From Thauera carbonicopians (GTDB lineage Bacteria > Pseudomonadota > Gammaproteobacteria > Burkholderiales > Rhodocyclaceae), in assembly GCF_025699485.1 (NCBI RefSeq), contig NZ_JANUXN010000007.1, positions 84,495 to 148,494 on the forward strand: 64,000 nucleotides of DNA, read 5' to 3'. Positions 20,749-29,955 of this stretch are shown here, piece by piece. A program made the translations under genes and the position numbers. Each line of letters starts with the position of its first letter. Position 1 is the stretch's first letter. Under the pieces are notes generated by a model. The model worked only from the letters and a program-made list of their open reading frames with translations. It searched no databases and had not been told where the DNA came from.

Positions 20749-23700
20749 TTGAAGACCATGATGAAAACCTCGCTCAAGGCATCCCTGATTGCGCTGGCCA
20801 TCGCTTCGATTCCGCTCGGCTCACAGGCCGCGGGCCTCGGGCAGATCAACGTCTTCAGCGGCCTGGGCCAGCCACTGCGTGCGGAGATCCAGGTCAATGC
20901 CACCGCGCAGGAACTACAGTCGCTGACGGCCAGAATCGCATCGCCCGAAGCTTTCCAGCGGGCGAGCATCGCGTATTCGGCTGCTGCCGCGGCGATTCGG
21001 GTCAGCGTCGATGCGCGCTCATCCCGTCCCGTCGTCCGCCTGTCCAGCGACCGGCCGATCAACGATCCCTTCGTCGACCTGCTGGTCGAGCTCGATTGGG
21101 CCAACGGCCGTGTCGCGCGGGAATACACTTTCCTGCTCGATCCGGTCGATCTCACTGCGCCCCAGCCGCTGGCGGCGGCCGTCGATAGGCCGGCCGCGCC
21201 CGCCGCAAGCAGCCAGGCGCCGGCACGGTCGGCGCCGCCACCTGCTGCGCGGGTTCCCGCCGACGCCTATACGGTCCGCCGCGGCGATACCCTGAACCGG
21301 ATCGCAACCGCCAATGCACAGCCGGGCGTGACGCTCGACCAGATGCTGGTCGCCTTGTACCGCGCCAACCGCAATGCCTTCGATGGCGGCAACATCAACC
21401 GCCTGCGTGCCGGTGAAGTGCTTGCCATTCCCGCTGCCGATGCAGCCCGCAGCATCGCGCCTGCCGAGGCCCGACGCGAGATCCGGGTCCATTCCGCCGA
21501 TTTCGATGCCTACCGCCGCGGCCTGGCAGCCGCTGCGGCCCGCCGCGCACCGGCACAGCAGGCCGAGGCTGGGCAGGAAAGCGCGGGCAGGATCGTGCCG
21601 CGTGTCGAGGAGCCGCAGGCGCCCGCAGACAGCGGCGACCAGTTGAGGGTTTCCCGTAGCCAGCCGGCGGAAGGCTCCGCCGATGCAAACAGCCGCCTGC
21701 AGGCGCTCGAGGAAGAACTGGCCGCACGCGAGCGGGCGCTGGAGGAGGCCAATGCCAGGCTGGCGCAGCTCGAAGCGAGCATCAACGACATGAAGAAGCT
21801 GCTCGAGCTGCGCAGCGCGCCGCTCGCCCAATTGCAGCAGGAAGCGGAAGGCGTGCCGCCGGCAGCCGAACCGCCGTTGTCGCCGGTTGCCGGTGAAGCC
21901 GCGGCCGAGCCGCTGTTGTCGGCAGCCGCGGTGGACACGCCAGCCGTGACCGAGGCGCCAGCGGCTGCATCGGATGCGCTTGCCCCCGCAGACGAGGCAG
22001 GCCGGACCGAGCCTGCCCAGCGTGCGGAGGCGCCGACCGAAGCCGCCGGTGCGGAAGCCGCCGCGCCGGAACCCACCGAAGTGGCCGAGGCGGCTGCGGT
22101 GAAGGACGCGCCGCCTGCGGTTGCCGAGGAAGCCGCCGCGCCGCCGCCGAAGCGGCCAGTGCGCAGGGCTCCGCCGCCACCGCCTCCACCCGAGCCGAGT
22201 TTCATGGAGTCGATGATGGAAGATCCTTCCGTCATTGCGGGCGGCGGCGGCATCCTGGCCTTGCTGCTCGGCTATGCCGGTCTCAAGCTGCGGAATCGGC
22301 GCAAGGCGGCCACCGCCGCTCCTGCACCGGAAGCCCTGAGCGAGCTGGCGCCGGGCGGACAGAGCGTGTTCGCCGCGACGGGCGGGCAGAGTGTCGATAC
22401 CGCTGCCAGCAGCATCATGCAGACCGATTTCAGCCAGACCGGGCTGTCGGCGATCGACGCCGACGAAGGGGTCGATCCGGTTGCGGAAGCCGATGTCTAC
22501 ATGGCGTATGGCCGCGACGCGCAGGCGGAGGAGATTCTGCAGGATGCGCTGAAGGCTGATCCGGCGCGTACCGCGATCCACCTCAAACTGCTGGAAATCT
22601 ATGCCCAGCGCAAGGATCCGCGCCAGTTCGAGACCGTCGCCTCCGAACTGTTCGCACAGTCCGGCGGTCAGGGCAACGACTGGGAGAAGGCAGCGGCGAT
22701 GGGCCGCAAGCTGGATGCAGACAACCCCCTTTATGCCGAAAAGCCGAGCGAGAACGAAGTCCCGACCGAGATGCCGCTGGGCGTCGCGGCAGGCGCGGCG
22801 GCAACTGCTGCGGTAGCGAGCGCAGCCGCGCCGGCTGCAGCCGAGGCGCCGGCGGACAATTCCAGCGTCGAAGTCGCGCCCGCAGCGGCGCCGGCGCGGG
22901 CTTCCGTACCGGCGTCCGAGCCGGCCTCGCTGGCCGATCTCGATTTCACCAGCTCCCTGCCCATGGGGCCGAGCCAGTCGCAGATGCGCGACACCTGGAT
23001 GGTGCCGGGCGAACTGAGCCAGCTCGGCGGTGACAAGGAAAGTGACGGAGAAGGGGCCGATGCCGTGCAGCCTCCGGCTGCAATCGATGCCGCTGCGGAA
23101 GCGGCTGCTCCGGAAGCCGGAATCGACGGAACGCTCGACGCCGGGGTGATCGATTTCGAACTCGACCTGGGCGACGAGACGCCGGCAGCGGCGGTCGCAA
23201 CGCAGGCGGCCGAGGATGCGGGCCTTGCTTTCGATCTCGAGATCGACGAGCCGGACAGCGCCGATGGGGTGGCAGAGTCCGAAGCGAGTGCAGCCGAAGA
23301 GAGCCCGCAAGCGGCGGCAACTGCGGATGTGGGCCTGGCGTCCGCGCTCGATTTCGAACTGCCCGACCTCGATCTGACGCCCGCCGAGCCTCAGCCCGGG
23401 GCCAACAACGATGTACCGACGCCGGTCGTCGACATCGAACAGACCAGCTTCGACAGCAGCTTGCTGGATTTCGATTTCGACATCGATACACCGGTCCCGC
23501 CTCCGGCAGCCGGCGCCGCGAGCCTCGACCTGACCTCGATCGATCTCGATCTGGACAACTTCGACACCTCACCGGCCGAGGATGGGACGACCGTTCCGAT
23601 CTCGATCGAAGCGACCCAGCTCGGCCAGTCACAGGTGGATTTCGCTGCGGCCGACATGCTCGACGCCGATCTCGCTGCATCCGGCGACGAAGTGGAAACC

Positions 23701-23835
23701 AAGCTCGAACTGGCGCGCGCCTATGACGACATGGGTGACAAGGAAGGTGCGCTCGAACTGCTGGACGAAGTGCTGCGCGAAGGCTCCGAAGCGCAGCAGG
23801 CGGCAGCGCGCGAGATGATTGCACGCCTTTCCTGA
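20749..23835 (+). CDS. fimV: FimV/HubP-family peptidoglycan-binding polar protein
   Basis: A 1028-residue inner-membrane protein of the FimV family, which marks cell poles and supports type IV pilus assembly. In order: a signal peptide ending at about residue 27, the FimV N-terminal domain beginning GLGQINVFSGLGQPLRAEI, a LysM domain (about 174-228, YTVRRGDTLNRIA), a coiled coil near 320-350, long Ala/Glu/Pro-rich linkers, a proline run, one membrane helix near 495-513, a cytoplasmic TPR-like part, and the conserved C-terminal domain at about 980-1028. The TTG start at 20749 has GGGGGA eight bases upstream; the later ATGs at 20758 and 20761 lack a well-placed site. The acidic repetitive cytoplasmic region is typical. 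Confidence 0.93.
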   Translation: MKTMMKTSLKASLIALAIASIPLGSQAAGLGQINVFSGLGQPLRAEIQVNATAQELQSLTARIASPEAFQRASIAYSAAAAAIRVSVDARSSRPVVRLSSDRPINDPFVDLLVELDWANGRVAREYTFLLDPVDLTAPQPLAAAVDRPAAPAASSQAPARSAPPPAARVPADAYTVRRGDTLNRIATANAQPGVTLDQMLVALYRANRNAFDGGNINRLRAGEVLAIPAADAARSIAPAEARREIRVHSADFDAYRRGLAAAAARRAPAQQAEAGQESAGRIVPRVEEPQAPADSGDQLRVSRSQPAEGSADANSRLQALEEELAARERALEEANARLAQLEASINDMKKLLELRSAPLAQLQQEAEGVPPAAEPPLSPVAGEAAAEPLLSAAAVDTPAVTEAPAAASDALAPADEAGRTEPAQRAEAPTEAAGAEAAAPEPTEVAEAAAVKDAPPAVAEEAAAPPPKRPVRRAPPPPPPPEPSFMESMMEDPSVIAGGGGILALLLGYAGLKLRNRRKAATAAPAPEALSELAPGGQSVFAATGGQSVDTAASSIMQTDFSQTGLSAIDADEGVDPVAEADVYMAYGRDAQAEEILQDALKADPARTAIHLKLLEIYAQRKDPRQFETVASELFAQSGGQGNDWEKAAAMGRKLDADNPLYAEKPSENEVPTEMPLGVAAGAAATAAVASAAAPAAAEAPADNSSVEVAPAAAPARASVPASEPASLADLDFTSSLPMGPSQSQMRDTWMVPGELSQLGGDKESDGEGADAVQPPAAIDAAAEAAAPEAGIDGTLDAGVIDFELDLGDETPAAAVATQAAEDAGLAFDLEIDEPDSADGVAESEASAAEESPQAAATADVGLASALDFELPDLDLTPAEPQPGANNDVPTPVVDIEQTSFDSSLLDFDFDIDTPVPPPAAGAASLDLTSIDLDLDNFDTSPAEDGTTVPISIEATQLGQSQVDFAAADMLDADLAASGDEVETKLELARAYDDMGDKEGALELLDEVLREGSEAQQAAAREMIARLS

Positions 23836-23848
23836 GTCTGGACCCGCA

Positions 23849-23891
23849 CATGCCGCCGCAGAGCCGAGGCCCTGCGGCGGCATGTCTTTTT
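23849..23891 (+). terminator. Intrinsic terminator after fimV
   Basis: A perfect thirteen-base stem CATGCCGCCGCAG/CTGCGGCGGCATG with a ten-base loop is followed by TCTTTTTG. It isolates fimV from the iron cassette that ends convergently at 23948. Confidence 0.88.
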
Positions 23892-23947
23892 GTGTGCCCA
23901 GCTTCTGTCTGACATGCCGCAATATGCTTGGCTACTTCATACTTCGC

Positions 23948-25189
23948 TCAGGAGATCGAATTGGATGCGTATTTGCGATCTGCCAGAAGTACAAAACCGA
24001 ATCTGGGCTGCGAGCGGATCAGCAGGCAGACCAACAGTGCCAGAGCAGCAAACATTCCGAGCATCCCCGGGTATCCATGGTGATCGATCAACAAGCCCGC
24101 CAATGCGGCGGCGACGACGCGGCCGAGCGTGAAAATGCTGGACTGCAGGCCATAGTCGGCCGCGTGTCGTCCGCTGCGGGCGAACTCCATCATCAAGGCA
24201 AAGGCCAGCGAGGAGGCCACTCCCATCGCAATGGCGAGCAGCGCGGCAGCGGCAAGCAAGAAGGCTCCCGACGTCTGTGAAGCCGCGAAGGCCAGTAGCG
24301 CAACTGCCAGGGCATTGACCGCTGCAGACCAGGGCAAGGCAGCTGCCAGCCATTTGCGTGGCAGAAATCCGGCTGCCAGACTGGTCAGCGCCCCGAGAGC
24401 GCTGCCGCCGATGCCGGCGATCCACGCCACGTCGGCCGCCGGAAAGCCATGGTCGAGCAAAAGAGGCTTCAGATAAATCCAGGCCGCAGCCACGGGGGGA
24501 TAGTAGGCGATCAACAGGATGGCCCACATCTTGGCGTCCGTTTGTCTGAAAAAACCGCTCCAGCCAGCGAATGGGCTCATTCGTTCAAGAGCCGGGGCGC
24601 CATGGTCTTCATCGACGAACCCGAGCAACGCGAGCGCGAAGACGAGGCAGCCTGCCAACAGGAAAAAAGGGGCGGACCAGCCGAGTGCCTGCTCCATCAG
24701 CAGCATCACGCCACCGCCGACGATCGCTCCAGCAAAGGTGACCGCCGAACGTATGCTGCCGGCAAGCGGCCGCTCGGCGGGCGGAAACAACTGGATTGCC
24801 AGTGCATTGACCGGTATGTCGGCCCAAGTGGAAAACAGGGATGCGCTCAGCGTCAACGCGAACAGGGCAATCTTGCTGGAATCGACATTCAGCGCTGCCA
24901 GCGCCAAGAGCGATATGAGGTAGCCTCCACCCGTCAGCCATGCCCAGCGGACGTGCGGGCGCCGTTTGGGACGCCAGTTCTGCACCGGCAAGGCCAGAAA
25001 AAGCTTGAACACGGCCGGCAGGCCGGCCAATTGGAAGACGCCGATTTCCGCGCCTGACCAACCATGCTGGCGCATGACCAGTGGCAGGCCGATCCACAAA
25101 TAGATGCCGGGTGCCGTCAGCGCGAAATTGATCAGGCCGAACAGCGCATGACGCATGACGGGGCGAGACACGGTCAGTTCGCCTCGCAT
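23948..25189 (-). CDS. MFS transporter, probably for a siderophore (RhtX/FptX-like)
   Basis: A 413-residue protein with about twelve membrane segments. Its opening (FGLINFALTAPGIYLWIGLPLVMR in adjoining parts) and its place beside a TonB-dependent receptor match inner-membrane permeases that import ferric siderophores, such as RhtX and FptX. The specific substrate is unknown, and export cannot be excluded. ATG 25189 overlaps the methyltransferase stop by 16 bases; a GTG at 25171 with GAGG upstream is an alternative start just after that stop. It is the last gene of the minus-strand cassette. Confidence 0.78.
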   Translation of the reverse strand: MRGELTVSRPVMRHALFGLINFALTAPGIYLWIGLPLVMRQHGWSGAEIGVFQLAGLPAVFKLFLALPVQNWRPKRRPHVRWAWLTGGGYLISLLALAALNVDSSKIALFALTLSASLFSTWADIPVNALAIQLFPPAERPLAGSIRSAVTFAGAIVGGGVMLLMEQALGWSAPFFLLAGCLVFALALLGFVDEDHGAPALERMSPFAGWSGFFRQTDAKMWAILLIAYYPPVAAAWIYLKPLLLDHGFPAADVAWIAGIGGSALGALTSLAAGFLPRKWLAAALPWSAAVNALAVALLAFAASQTSGAFLLAAAALLAIAMGVASSLAFALMMEFARSGRHAADYGLQSSIFTLGRVVAAALAGLLIDHHGYPGMLGMFAALALLVCLLIRSQPRFGFVLLADRKYASNSIS

Positions 25190-25881
25190 CGGGAGGCGCC
25201 GGTAGACGAATCGTGCGTTGCCGGCTTCATCGGCCGGGTTGTCGCCAAGATGACGTTGAAGAGCTTGTCGACGATTTCGCCCGTCTCTGTTGTGCTGGTT
25301 TCAGCGATCTGCCGGACGTCCTGGACAAGAAAACCTGAATCTTCCAGCAGCGCCCTTACGTCCTGCGCGTGGTAAAGCTTGAACCCCAACTGGGCGAAGG
25401 GCATCTTTTCGGTGAATGTACGGTCAGCAAAGGCAATGCAAAGCAGTCCTCCCGGTTTGAGAACGCGTTCGAGTTCGACCAAGTGTCCGGCCGGGTCGTC
25501 CCAGAAGTAAATTGTGTGCACCGTCAGTGCCTTGTCGAAGCATTGCGCTTCGAACGGGATGGCGCTGGAGTCGCCCAAAAGGAACTCGACACGCCCACTT
25601 TCGATGAGATCTGCATGGAGTGTTCGCGCTTGCATCACCATGTCGCTCGACCAGTCGATGCCGGTATAGAAGACGTTTTCCAGATCTCCGACGATTTCGC
25701 CGGCGAATGCTCCATTACCGGGTCCGGTTTCCAAGACGCAATCTCCAGGCCTGATGTGCATGAGCTCGATGCACTTTCGATTGAGCGTGCCATGGATCTC
25801 GTTCATCTTCTGTGCCATCTCAAGGGCCTGCCCGCCGCTGGGGCAGCGCAATTGCGCCGCAGTGTCCTGCAGTGATTCCAT
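25174..25881 (-). CDS. Class I SAM-dependent methyltransferase in an iron-uptake cassette
   Basis: A 235-residue Rossmann-fold methyltransferase. Motif I is VLETGPGNGAFAGEI, the acidic ribose-binding region is YTGIDWSSDM, motif II-like FDKALTVHTIYFW follows, and the post-motif LKPGGLLCIAF is clear. It resembles UbiE-type small-molecule methyltransferases and carries no sign of a nucleic-acid target domain. ATG 25881 is chosen over the TTG at 25887 because AAGGAG lies six bases upstream. It sits between the receptor (54 bases) and the permease (overlapping), so it probably acts on the imported metallophore or a related small molecule. That role is inference. Confidence 0.85.
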   Translation of the reverse strand: MESLQDTAAQLRCPSGGQALEMAQKMNEIHGTLNRKCIELMHIRPGDCVLETGPGNGAFAGEIVGDLENVFYTGIDWSSDMVMQARTLHADLIESGRVEFLLGDSSAIPFEAQCFDKALTVHTIYFWDDPAGHLVELERVLKPGGLLCIAFADRTFTEKMPFAQLGFKLYHAQDVRALLEDSGFLVQDVRQIAETSTTETGEIVDKLFNVILATTRPMKPATHDSSTGASRCEAN

Positions 25882-25940
25882 TTCCAACTCCTTGTTTCGG
25901 CATTCGCCGTGCTGCCGTGAGCGCCGCTGAAAAATGATGC

Positions 25941-27929
25941 CTACATGCGCCAGGTCACCCGCAGGCCAAGCTCGCGGGGAGGGCTGTAGATGGTGGTGGT
26001 GCCGTTGAGAAATCCGATGGTGTCGTACTTCTTGTCCCCGGCGTTGCGAACATAGGCGGACAGCTCGGTGCGGCCGTAGGTGTAGCCTGCCATCAGGTCG
26101 ATGACGCCGTATCCGGCACGGCCATACATGTTCGCGGCATCGAGATAGATTCTGCTGGCACCGTTGATGTGGGCCTGGACGTACCAGCCTCGTGTGGCGT
26201 CGTAGCGCACCCCGAGATGTCCGGTGACATCCGGTGCGAGCGGGTTGTGCTTGCCCTTGTAGTCGTTGGCGCCGTCCCGGTACTCACGGAAGCGGGTACG
26301 GTTCAGCCCGAGGGCGGCCTGGATCTGCCAGCCGGAGCCAAGCAGGTACTGAAGCTCCGCATCGATGCCTGCAGGGCGTGCCGATGCGGCATTGGTAAGA
26401 AACATCTGGCCAGGCAGTCCGATCTGCTGGACCTGCATGTCGCTCACGTTCATGAGGTAGGCTGAAACACTGTAGCGAAGCCGCCGGTTCAGCAGCCGTC
26501 CCTTGGCGCCGAGTTCGAAAGAGCGTACTCGTTCTGGCTGATAACGCCGGTAGGCCTCGGGCGCAAAGGCATTGAAGCCGCCTGCGCGAAAGCCTTCGGC
26601 GATGCTGGCATAGACCTGTCCGTCCTCGTGCCATTGGTATTGCAGGGCGAGCTTGGGAGAGAAACGGCTCCATGCACGTGATTGCTCGCGGCCGCCCTCC
26701 AGGGAGAAGCGCACTTCGTCGCGCTCGAAACGGCCGCCCGCCGTGACCGTCCACCGCTCCTTCAACGGGACGGTCCAGTGAGTGAACAACGCAGCCGAGT
26801 TGCCTTTCTGCGTGGCGGAGGTCGTGGTCGAACCCAGCGGGATCTTCTGCCCGAAGCTCAGATCATGGTCATCGCGGTCTGCGTAGAATCCAGCCAGCCA
26901 TTGCGCCTGGCCAAGCCGGCCTTCGAGACGAAACTCCTGCGACAAGGTTCGGAAATGGTGGTTGCGCCCCACCTGCAGCATGTCCACCGGCATATAGTCG
27001 ATGTCCTGCAGGATGCGGTCGATGAATTCATTGTTGGCCGAGATCGAGCGCAGGCGCAGGTCGGGCGCCAGTTCGTGCGATACGTCGAGCGACACGGTGC
27101 GTGCCGTCGATTCATTCCAACTGTCGGTTCCGGATCGAACCGTCGTCCGCGGCGCGGTGACCGATCCCCATAGCGAGCCTGCGTCGCGGTATTCCCGCCG
27201 GGCATAGCGGAGGGTGGCATCGGTTCGCTCGCTGGGCGTCCAGCGCAACGCCAGGCGGCCATTGCGGCGCTCGCGATCGTCCTCCTTGCCCCCATTGAAG
27301 GTGTTATCGATGAAGCCGTCCTGCGCGAAGAACTCGCCGGCGACGCCGATGTAGAGGGTGTCCTTCACCAACGCGCGGCTCGCATCGAAGCGCAGCGCGC
27401 GTTTTTCCCGACTTCCGATCTCGGCGGAAACGACGGCATGAGGATCGTTGCCCGGCTTGCGCGTGACGATGTTGACCACACCGGCCTCGGCATTGCGCCC
27501 GTACAGCGTGGACTGCGGCCCGCGCAGCACCTCTACGCGTTCGATGCCCAGCAGGTTGTCGTCGAAACCCTGGCCTCGCAAGGTCGGAACACCATCGACC
27601 ACCAGCGCGACCGAGGACGAAAACCCCATGATGTTGGCCGTCAAGCCACGCATCACAGGTGGCTGCAGGCCGGACTGCCCCGATGCCTGGAAGGTGAAAC
27701 CGGGCGTCATCCGCGCCACGCCTTCGAGACTGTCGATGCCGGCCGCCTCCAGATCCTCGCCCTCGAATGCCGAAACGCTGGCAGGGACACTTTCAAGCGA
27801 CTGGGCTCGCTTGTCGACGGTGACCGTGACGGTGGGCAGTTCGACCATATCCTGGGCGCAAGTCGATGAACTGCCGAGCCACAGCACCAGTACCGCGGCC
27901 GTCACTCGATGCAATGCGAGTGATTCCAT
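25941..27929 (-). CDS. TonB-dependent siderophore receptor (FyuA-like)
   Basis: A 662-residue outer-membrane receptor. A signal peptide ends around residue 25 and is followed by a TonB-box-like ELPTVTVTVDKR. The plug domain (about 40-160) holds GIERVEVLRGPQSTLYGRNA and GVVNIVTRKP. A 22-strand barrel ends in the aromatic-containing LGLRVTWRM. Overall layout and segments such as IAEGFRAGGFNAFAP recall FyuA/yersiniabactin-type receptors. A GGAGG ribosome site is six bases from the ATG. It is transcribed away from the divergent AraC-type regulator with a Fur-box-like sequence between them, so iron repression is expected. The ligand is unknown. Confidence 0.93.
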   Translation of the reverse strand: MESLALHRVTAAVLVLWLGSSSTCAQDMVELPTVTVTVDKRAQSLESVPASVSAFEGEDLEAAGIDSLEGVARMTPGFTFQASGQSGLQPPVMRGLTANIMGFSSSVALVVDGVPTLRGQGFDDNLLGIERVEVLRGPQSTLYGRNAEAGVVNIVTRKPGNDPHAVVSAEIGSREKRALRFDASRALVKDTLYIGVAGEFFAQDGFIDNTFNGGKEDDRERRNGRLALRWTPSERTDATLRYARREYRDAGSLWGSVTAPRTTVRSGTDSWNESTARTVSLDVSHELAPDLRLRSISANNEFIDRILQDIDYMPVDMLQVGRNHHFRTLSQEFRLEGRLGQAQWLAGFYADRDDHDLSFGQKIPLGSTTTSATQKGNSAALFTHWTVPLKERWTVTAGGRFERDEVRFSLEGGREQSRAWSRFSPKLALQYQWHEDGQVYASIAEGFRAGGFNAFAPEAYRRYQPERVRSFELGAKGRLLNRRLRYSVSAYLMNVSDMQVQQIGLPGQMFLTNAASARPAGIDAELQYLLGSGWQIQAALGLNRTRFREYRDGANDYKGKHNPLAPDVTGHLGVRYDATRGWYVQAHINGASRIYLDAANMYGRAGYGVIDLMAGYTYGRTELSAYVRNAGDKKYDTIGFLNGTTTIYSPPRELGLRVTWRM

Positions 27930-27981
27930 TGTTTCCCTCCAAAAGTTCTACATCTACATTTGGGAAATCCTATCTTCAATT

Positions 27982-28000
27982 GAAAATGATTCTCATATAG
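27982..28000. promoter_or_regulatory. Fur-box-like operator between the receptor and the AraC-type regulator
   Basis: The core ATGATTCTCAT matches nine of the eleven central bases of the Fur consensus ATGATAATCAT, with GAAA on the left flank. It overlaps a plausible plus-strand minus-ten TAGAAT at 27998-28003 and lies about 55 bases before the receptor start. Repression of both directions by iron-loaded Fur is the expected effect. Confidence 0.78.
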
Positions 28001-28058
28001 AATTATCTGGATTCGGGAGCAATACGTATGCAGGACGGAGGGAAGAGGAGCGCTCGTG

Positions 28059-28988
28059 ATGGCAGCTCGACCAGATGCCACTGACCAGGGCTTGGGCGCT
28101 GGTGGTACGAAAGGCCGATCGATGCCTCGATTCATCGAGGAATGCCGCATCGAACGCCTGCCACTGGATGACGGGCTGACCCTGGTGCGCTCGTTTTGTT
28201 GTCCTGCCAAGGATCTGACCGAGAAAACCGATCAGACTGATGCTCGCCCGACGCTGGTCATCACCTTCGGGCTTGCCGGAGAGTCCGTTTACGTGGAGCG
28301 TGGGGGTACGCGTCTGCGTTTTCGTCAAGGCCGTACGACGCTTTCGGTCTTTGCCTCCTGCCAAGGCGAGCGCCAATTTGCCGCCAACACCCCGGTACGC
28401 CAATTACGGCTGGCCGTCGGTGAAACCGCGCTGCGGCGCTACCTGGGCACACCCGACGCACTACTGCCTCAACGTATGGGGGTGTGCGCACTGGGTGAGC
28501 GCGCCATCTCCCCGTGGTGTCTGCCGCTCGTGCGTTCCTTGGCCGACCCGGGGGCCGTTTCGCACCTGGATGCGCATATTGCCGCGCTCAGTCTGGTTGG
28601 CGAACACCTCCGCGTCCTGGGGCCGCTGGCCGGAAGCCCTTCGTCTTCGGCGCGATGGACTCCAACCGATATGGAGAAGCTCAGGCAGGCGCACGACCTG
28701 ATGTACAGCCAAATGGATCGTGCGCTGACCATTCCCTATCTGTGCATCTCGGTGGGAGTCAACGAATTCAAGCTCAAGCGGGGATTCCGCGAAATCTATG
28801 GCACGACACCGTATCAGGCGCTACTGGACATGCGAATGCAACGTGCGAGGCAGCTATTGGAAGCGGGTTCGCAAGTCGCCCAGGCTGCTTATGCCGTGGG
28901 GTATGCCCACCCGGCCAATTTCAGCACGGCGTTTGAGCGGTATTTCGGTTTTCGGCCGAAATTCTTTTGCACCCGCCGCAGAAATTAG
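28059..28988 (+). CDS. AraC-family transcriptional regulator (PchR/YbtA-like)
   Basis: A 309-residue regulator. The C-terminal 100 residues form the AraC double helix-turn-helix: LTIPYLCISVGVNEFKLKRG, then GTTPYQALLDMRMQRARQLL, and finally AYAVGYAHPANFSTAFERYFGFRP. The N-terminal 200 residues should sense the ligand. Regulators of this type next to a siderophore receptor (PchR, YbtA) activate it when ferri-siderophore enters. ATG 28059 has GAGGAG eight bases upstream; a GTG at 28056 is a close alternative. It is divergent from the receptor and downstream of the Fur box. Confidence 0.9.
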   Translation: MAARPDATDQGLGAGGTKGRSMPRFIEECRIERLPLDDGLTLVRSFCCPAKDLTEKTDQTDARPTLVITFGLAGESVYVERGGTRLRFRQGRTTLSVFASCQGERQFAANTPVRQLRLAVGETALRRYLGTPDALLPQRMGVCALGERAISPWCLPLVRSLADPGAVSHLDAHIAALSLVGEHLRVLGPLAGSPSSSARWTPTDMEKLRQAHDLMYSQMDRALTIPYLCISVGVNEFKLKRGFREIYGTTPYQALLDMRMQRARQLLEAGSQVAQAAYAVGYAHPANFSTAFERYFGFRPKFFCTRRRN

Positions 28989-29331
28989 GGCAGATCAGAC
29001 GAAATCCATGCTGCCCGGGGAACGCAGGGCCGACGAGGCTGGAGGCCTGCGAGGAAGGGCCGCGTGTCGCTCGGATGTGCAATGCATTGGAAGTCCGCTC
29101 AGGCTGAGCGCGAAACGGAAGGGCGGGGTGGGGCCAAGCCCGAAGTCTTGCGTGATGAAACGCGGACGGCGCGGCAGGAAACTGGAGGCCTGAGGCGGGT
29201 GGAGCCGTTTGGGCCGGTGCTCGCTTCTAATTGCCGCAGGAAGCGCCTGCAGGCAAAATGCGCCCCAGGCTGATGCGCCCTAGGCACATTGCTTACTCTT
29301 CGCCCCCGCCGGGGGCTTCTTCATTGCAGGC
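28989..29331. other. Non-coding spacer between the regulator and the EcfT-like gene
   Basis: No coding frame with a ribosome site or recognisable protein is seen in these 343 bases. Near the end there is an imperfect direct repeat of ATGCGCCCCAGG (about 29257-29286). A GC-rich hairpin GCCCCC/GGGGGC at 29302-29316 is followed by the weakly T-rich TTCTTCATT, which might terminate the regulator transcript. I looked for a cobalamin or FMN riboswitch because of the EcfT-like gene and did not recognise one. Confidence 0.5.
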
Positions 29332-29955
29332 ATGCATTCAGGACTTCTGCTGTCGTTGTGGTTCGCCGGCGTGGCGTCGGTGCAGTTTCTCGCCCCCGGA
29401 GTGCTGGCCTGGGTGGTCGCCGCCAGCCTGGCGCTCGCGCTCGGCTTCGCCCGTGACAGGGCGCTGCGCCTGCTGCGCCGGGTACGGGTGCTGATGTTCG
29501 CCATCGTGCTGCTGTTCGGCTGGTTCACGCCGGGCGAAGCGATGTTCGCCTCCTGGCCGCGGCTTTCGCCCAGCCGCGAGGGGATGATGCTAGCCCTGGT
29601 CCATGGCGGGCGCCTGATCGCGGTGGTGTGCGCCGTGGCGCTGCTGCTCGAACGCCTGCCGGTCGAGCGCCTGGTCGGCGGGCTCTACTGCCTGAGCCGC
29701 CCCTTTTCCGTGATCGGCCTGCGTGCCGGCGATCTGGCCCTGCGGCTGATGCTGGTGCTGCGCTTCGTCGAGGCTTCGCCGCGCGGCAGCGCGACGCACT
29801 GGAAGGACTGGCTGCGCGACGCTGGTGACGATGGCGAGCTGCAGCCGGTCAGGCTCGTCCGCGAACGCCTGGGACCGCTGGATGTCGCCATTGCCGCAGC
29901 ACTGGGGCTGCTGGGGCTGGCGGCGTTGTCGTGGGGACTGCCATGGGCCGCATAG
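29332..29955 (+). CDS. CbiQ/EcfT-family energy-coupling-factor membrane protein
   Basis: A 207-residue membrane protein with about five hydrophobic segments and a central cytoplasmic stretch holding a RLVGGLYCLSRP-type coupling region. The pattern fits the T component of ECF vitamin/metal transporters. The ATPase and substrate-binding components are not encoded next to it, so its substrate is unknown. It overlaps truA by 13 bases, which implies translational coupling to truA. The family match is moderate and the sequence is divergent from well-studied EcfT. Confidence 0.7.
   Translation: MHSGLLLSLWFAGVASVQFLAPGVLAWVVAASLALALGFARDRALRLLRRVRVLMFAIVLLFGWFTPGEAMFASWPRLSPSREGMMLALVHGGRLIAVVCAVALLLERLPVERLVGGLYCLSRPFSVIGLRAGDLALRLMLVLRFVEASPRGSATHWKDWLRDAGDDGELQPVRLVRERLGPLDVAIAAALGLLGLAALSWGLPWAA

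Noticed and set aside
28989-29331. A possible cobalamin or FMN riboswitch before the EcfT-like gene
   Set aside because: I could not find the conserved B12-box GCCACTG or RFN-type conserved blocks; only a small GC hairpin and a short imperfect direct repeat are present.
23836-29331. A transposon or integrase-borne island around the iron cassette
   Set aside because: No transposase, integrase, tRNA target or flanking direct repeat was seen; only composition and broken synteny suggest transfer.
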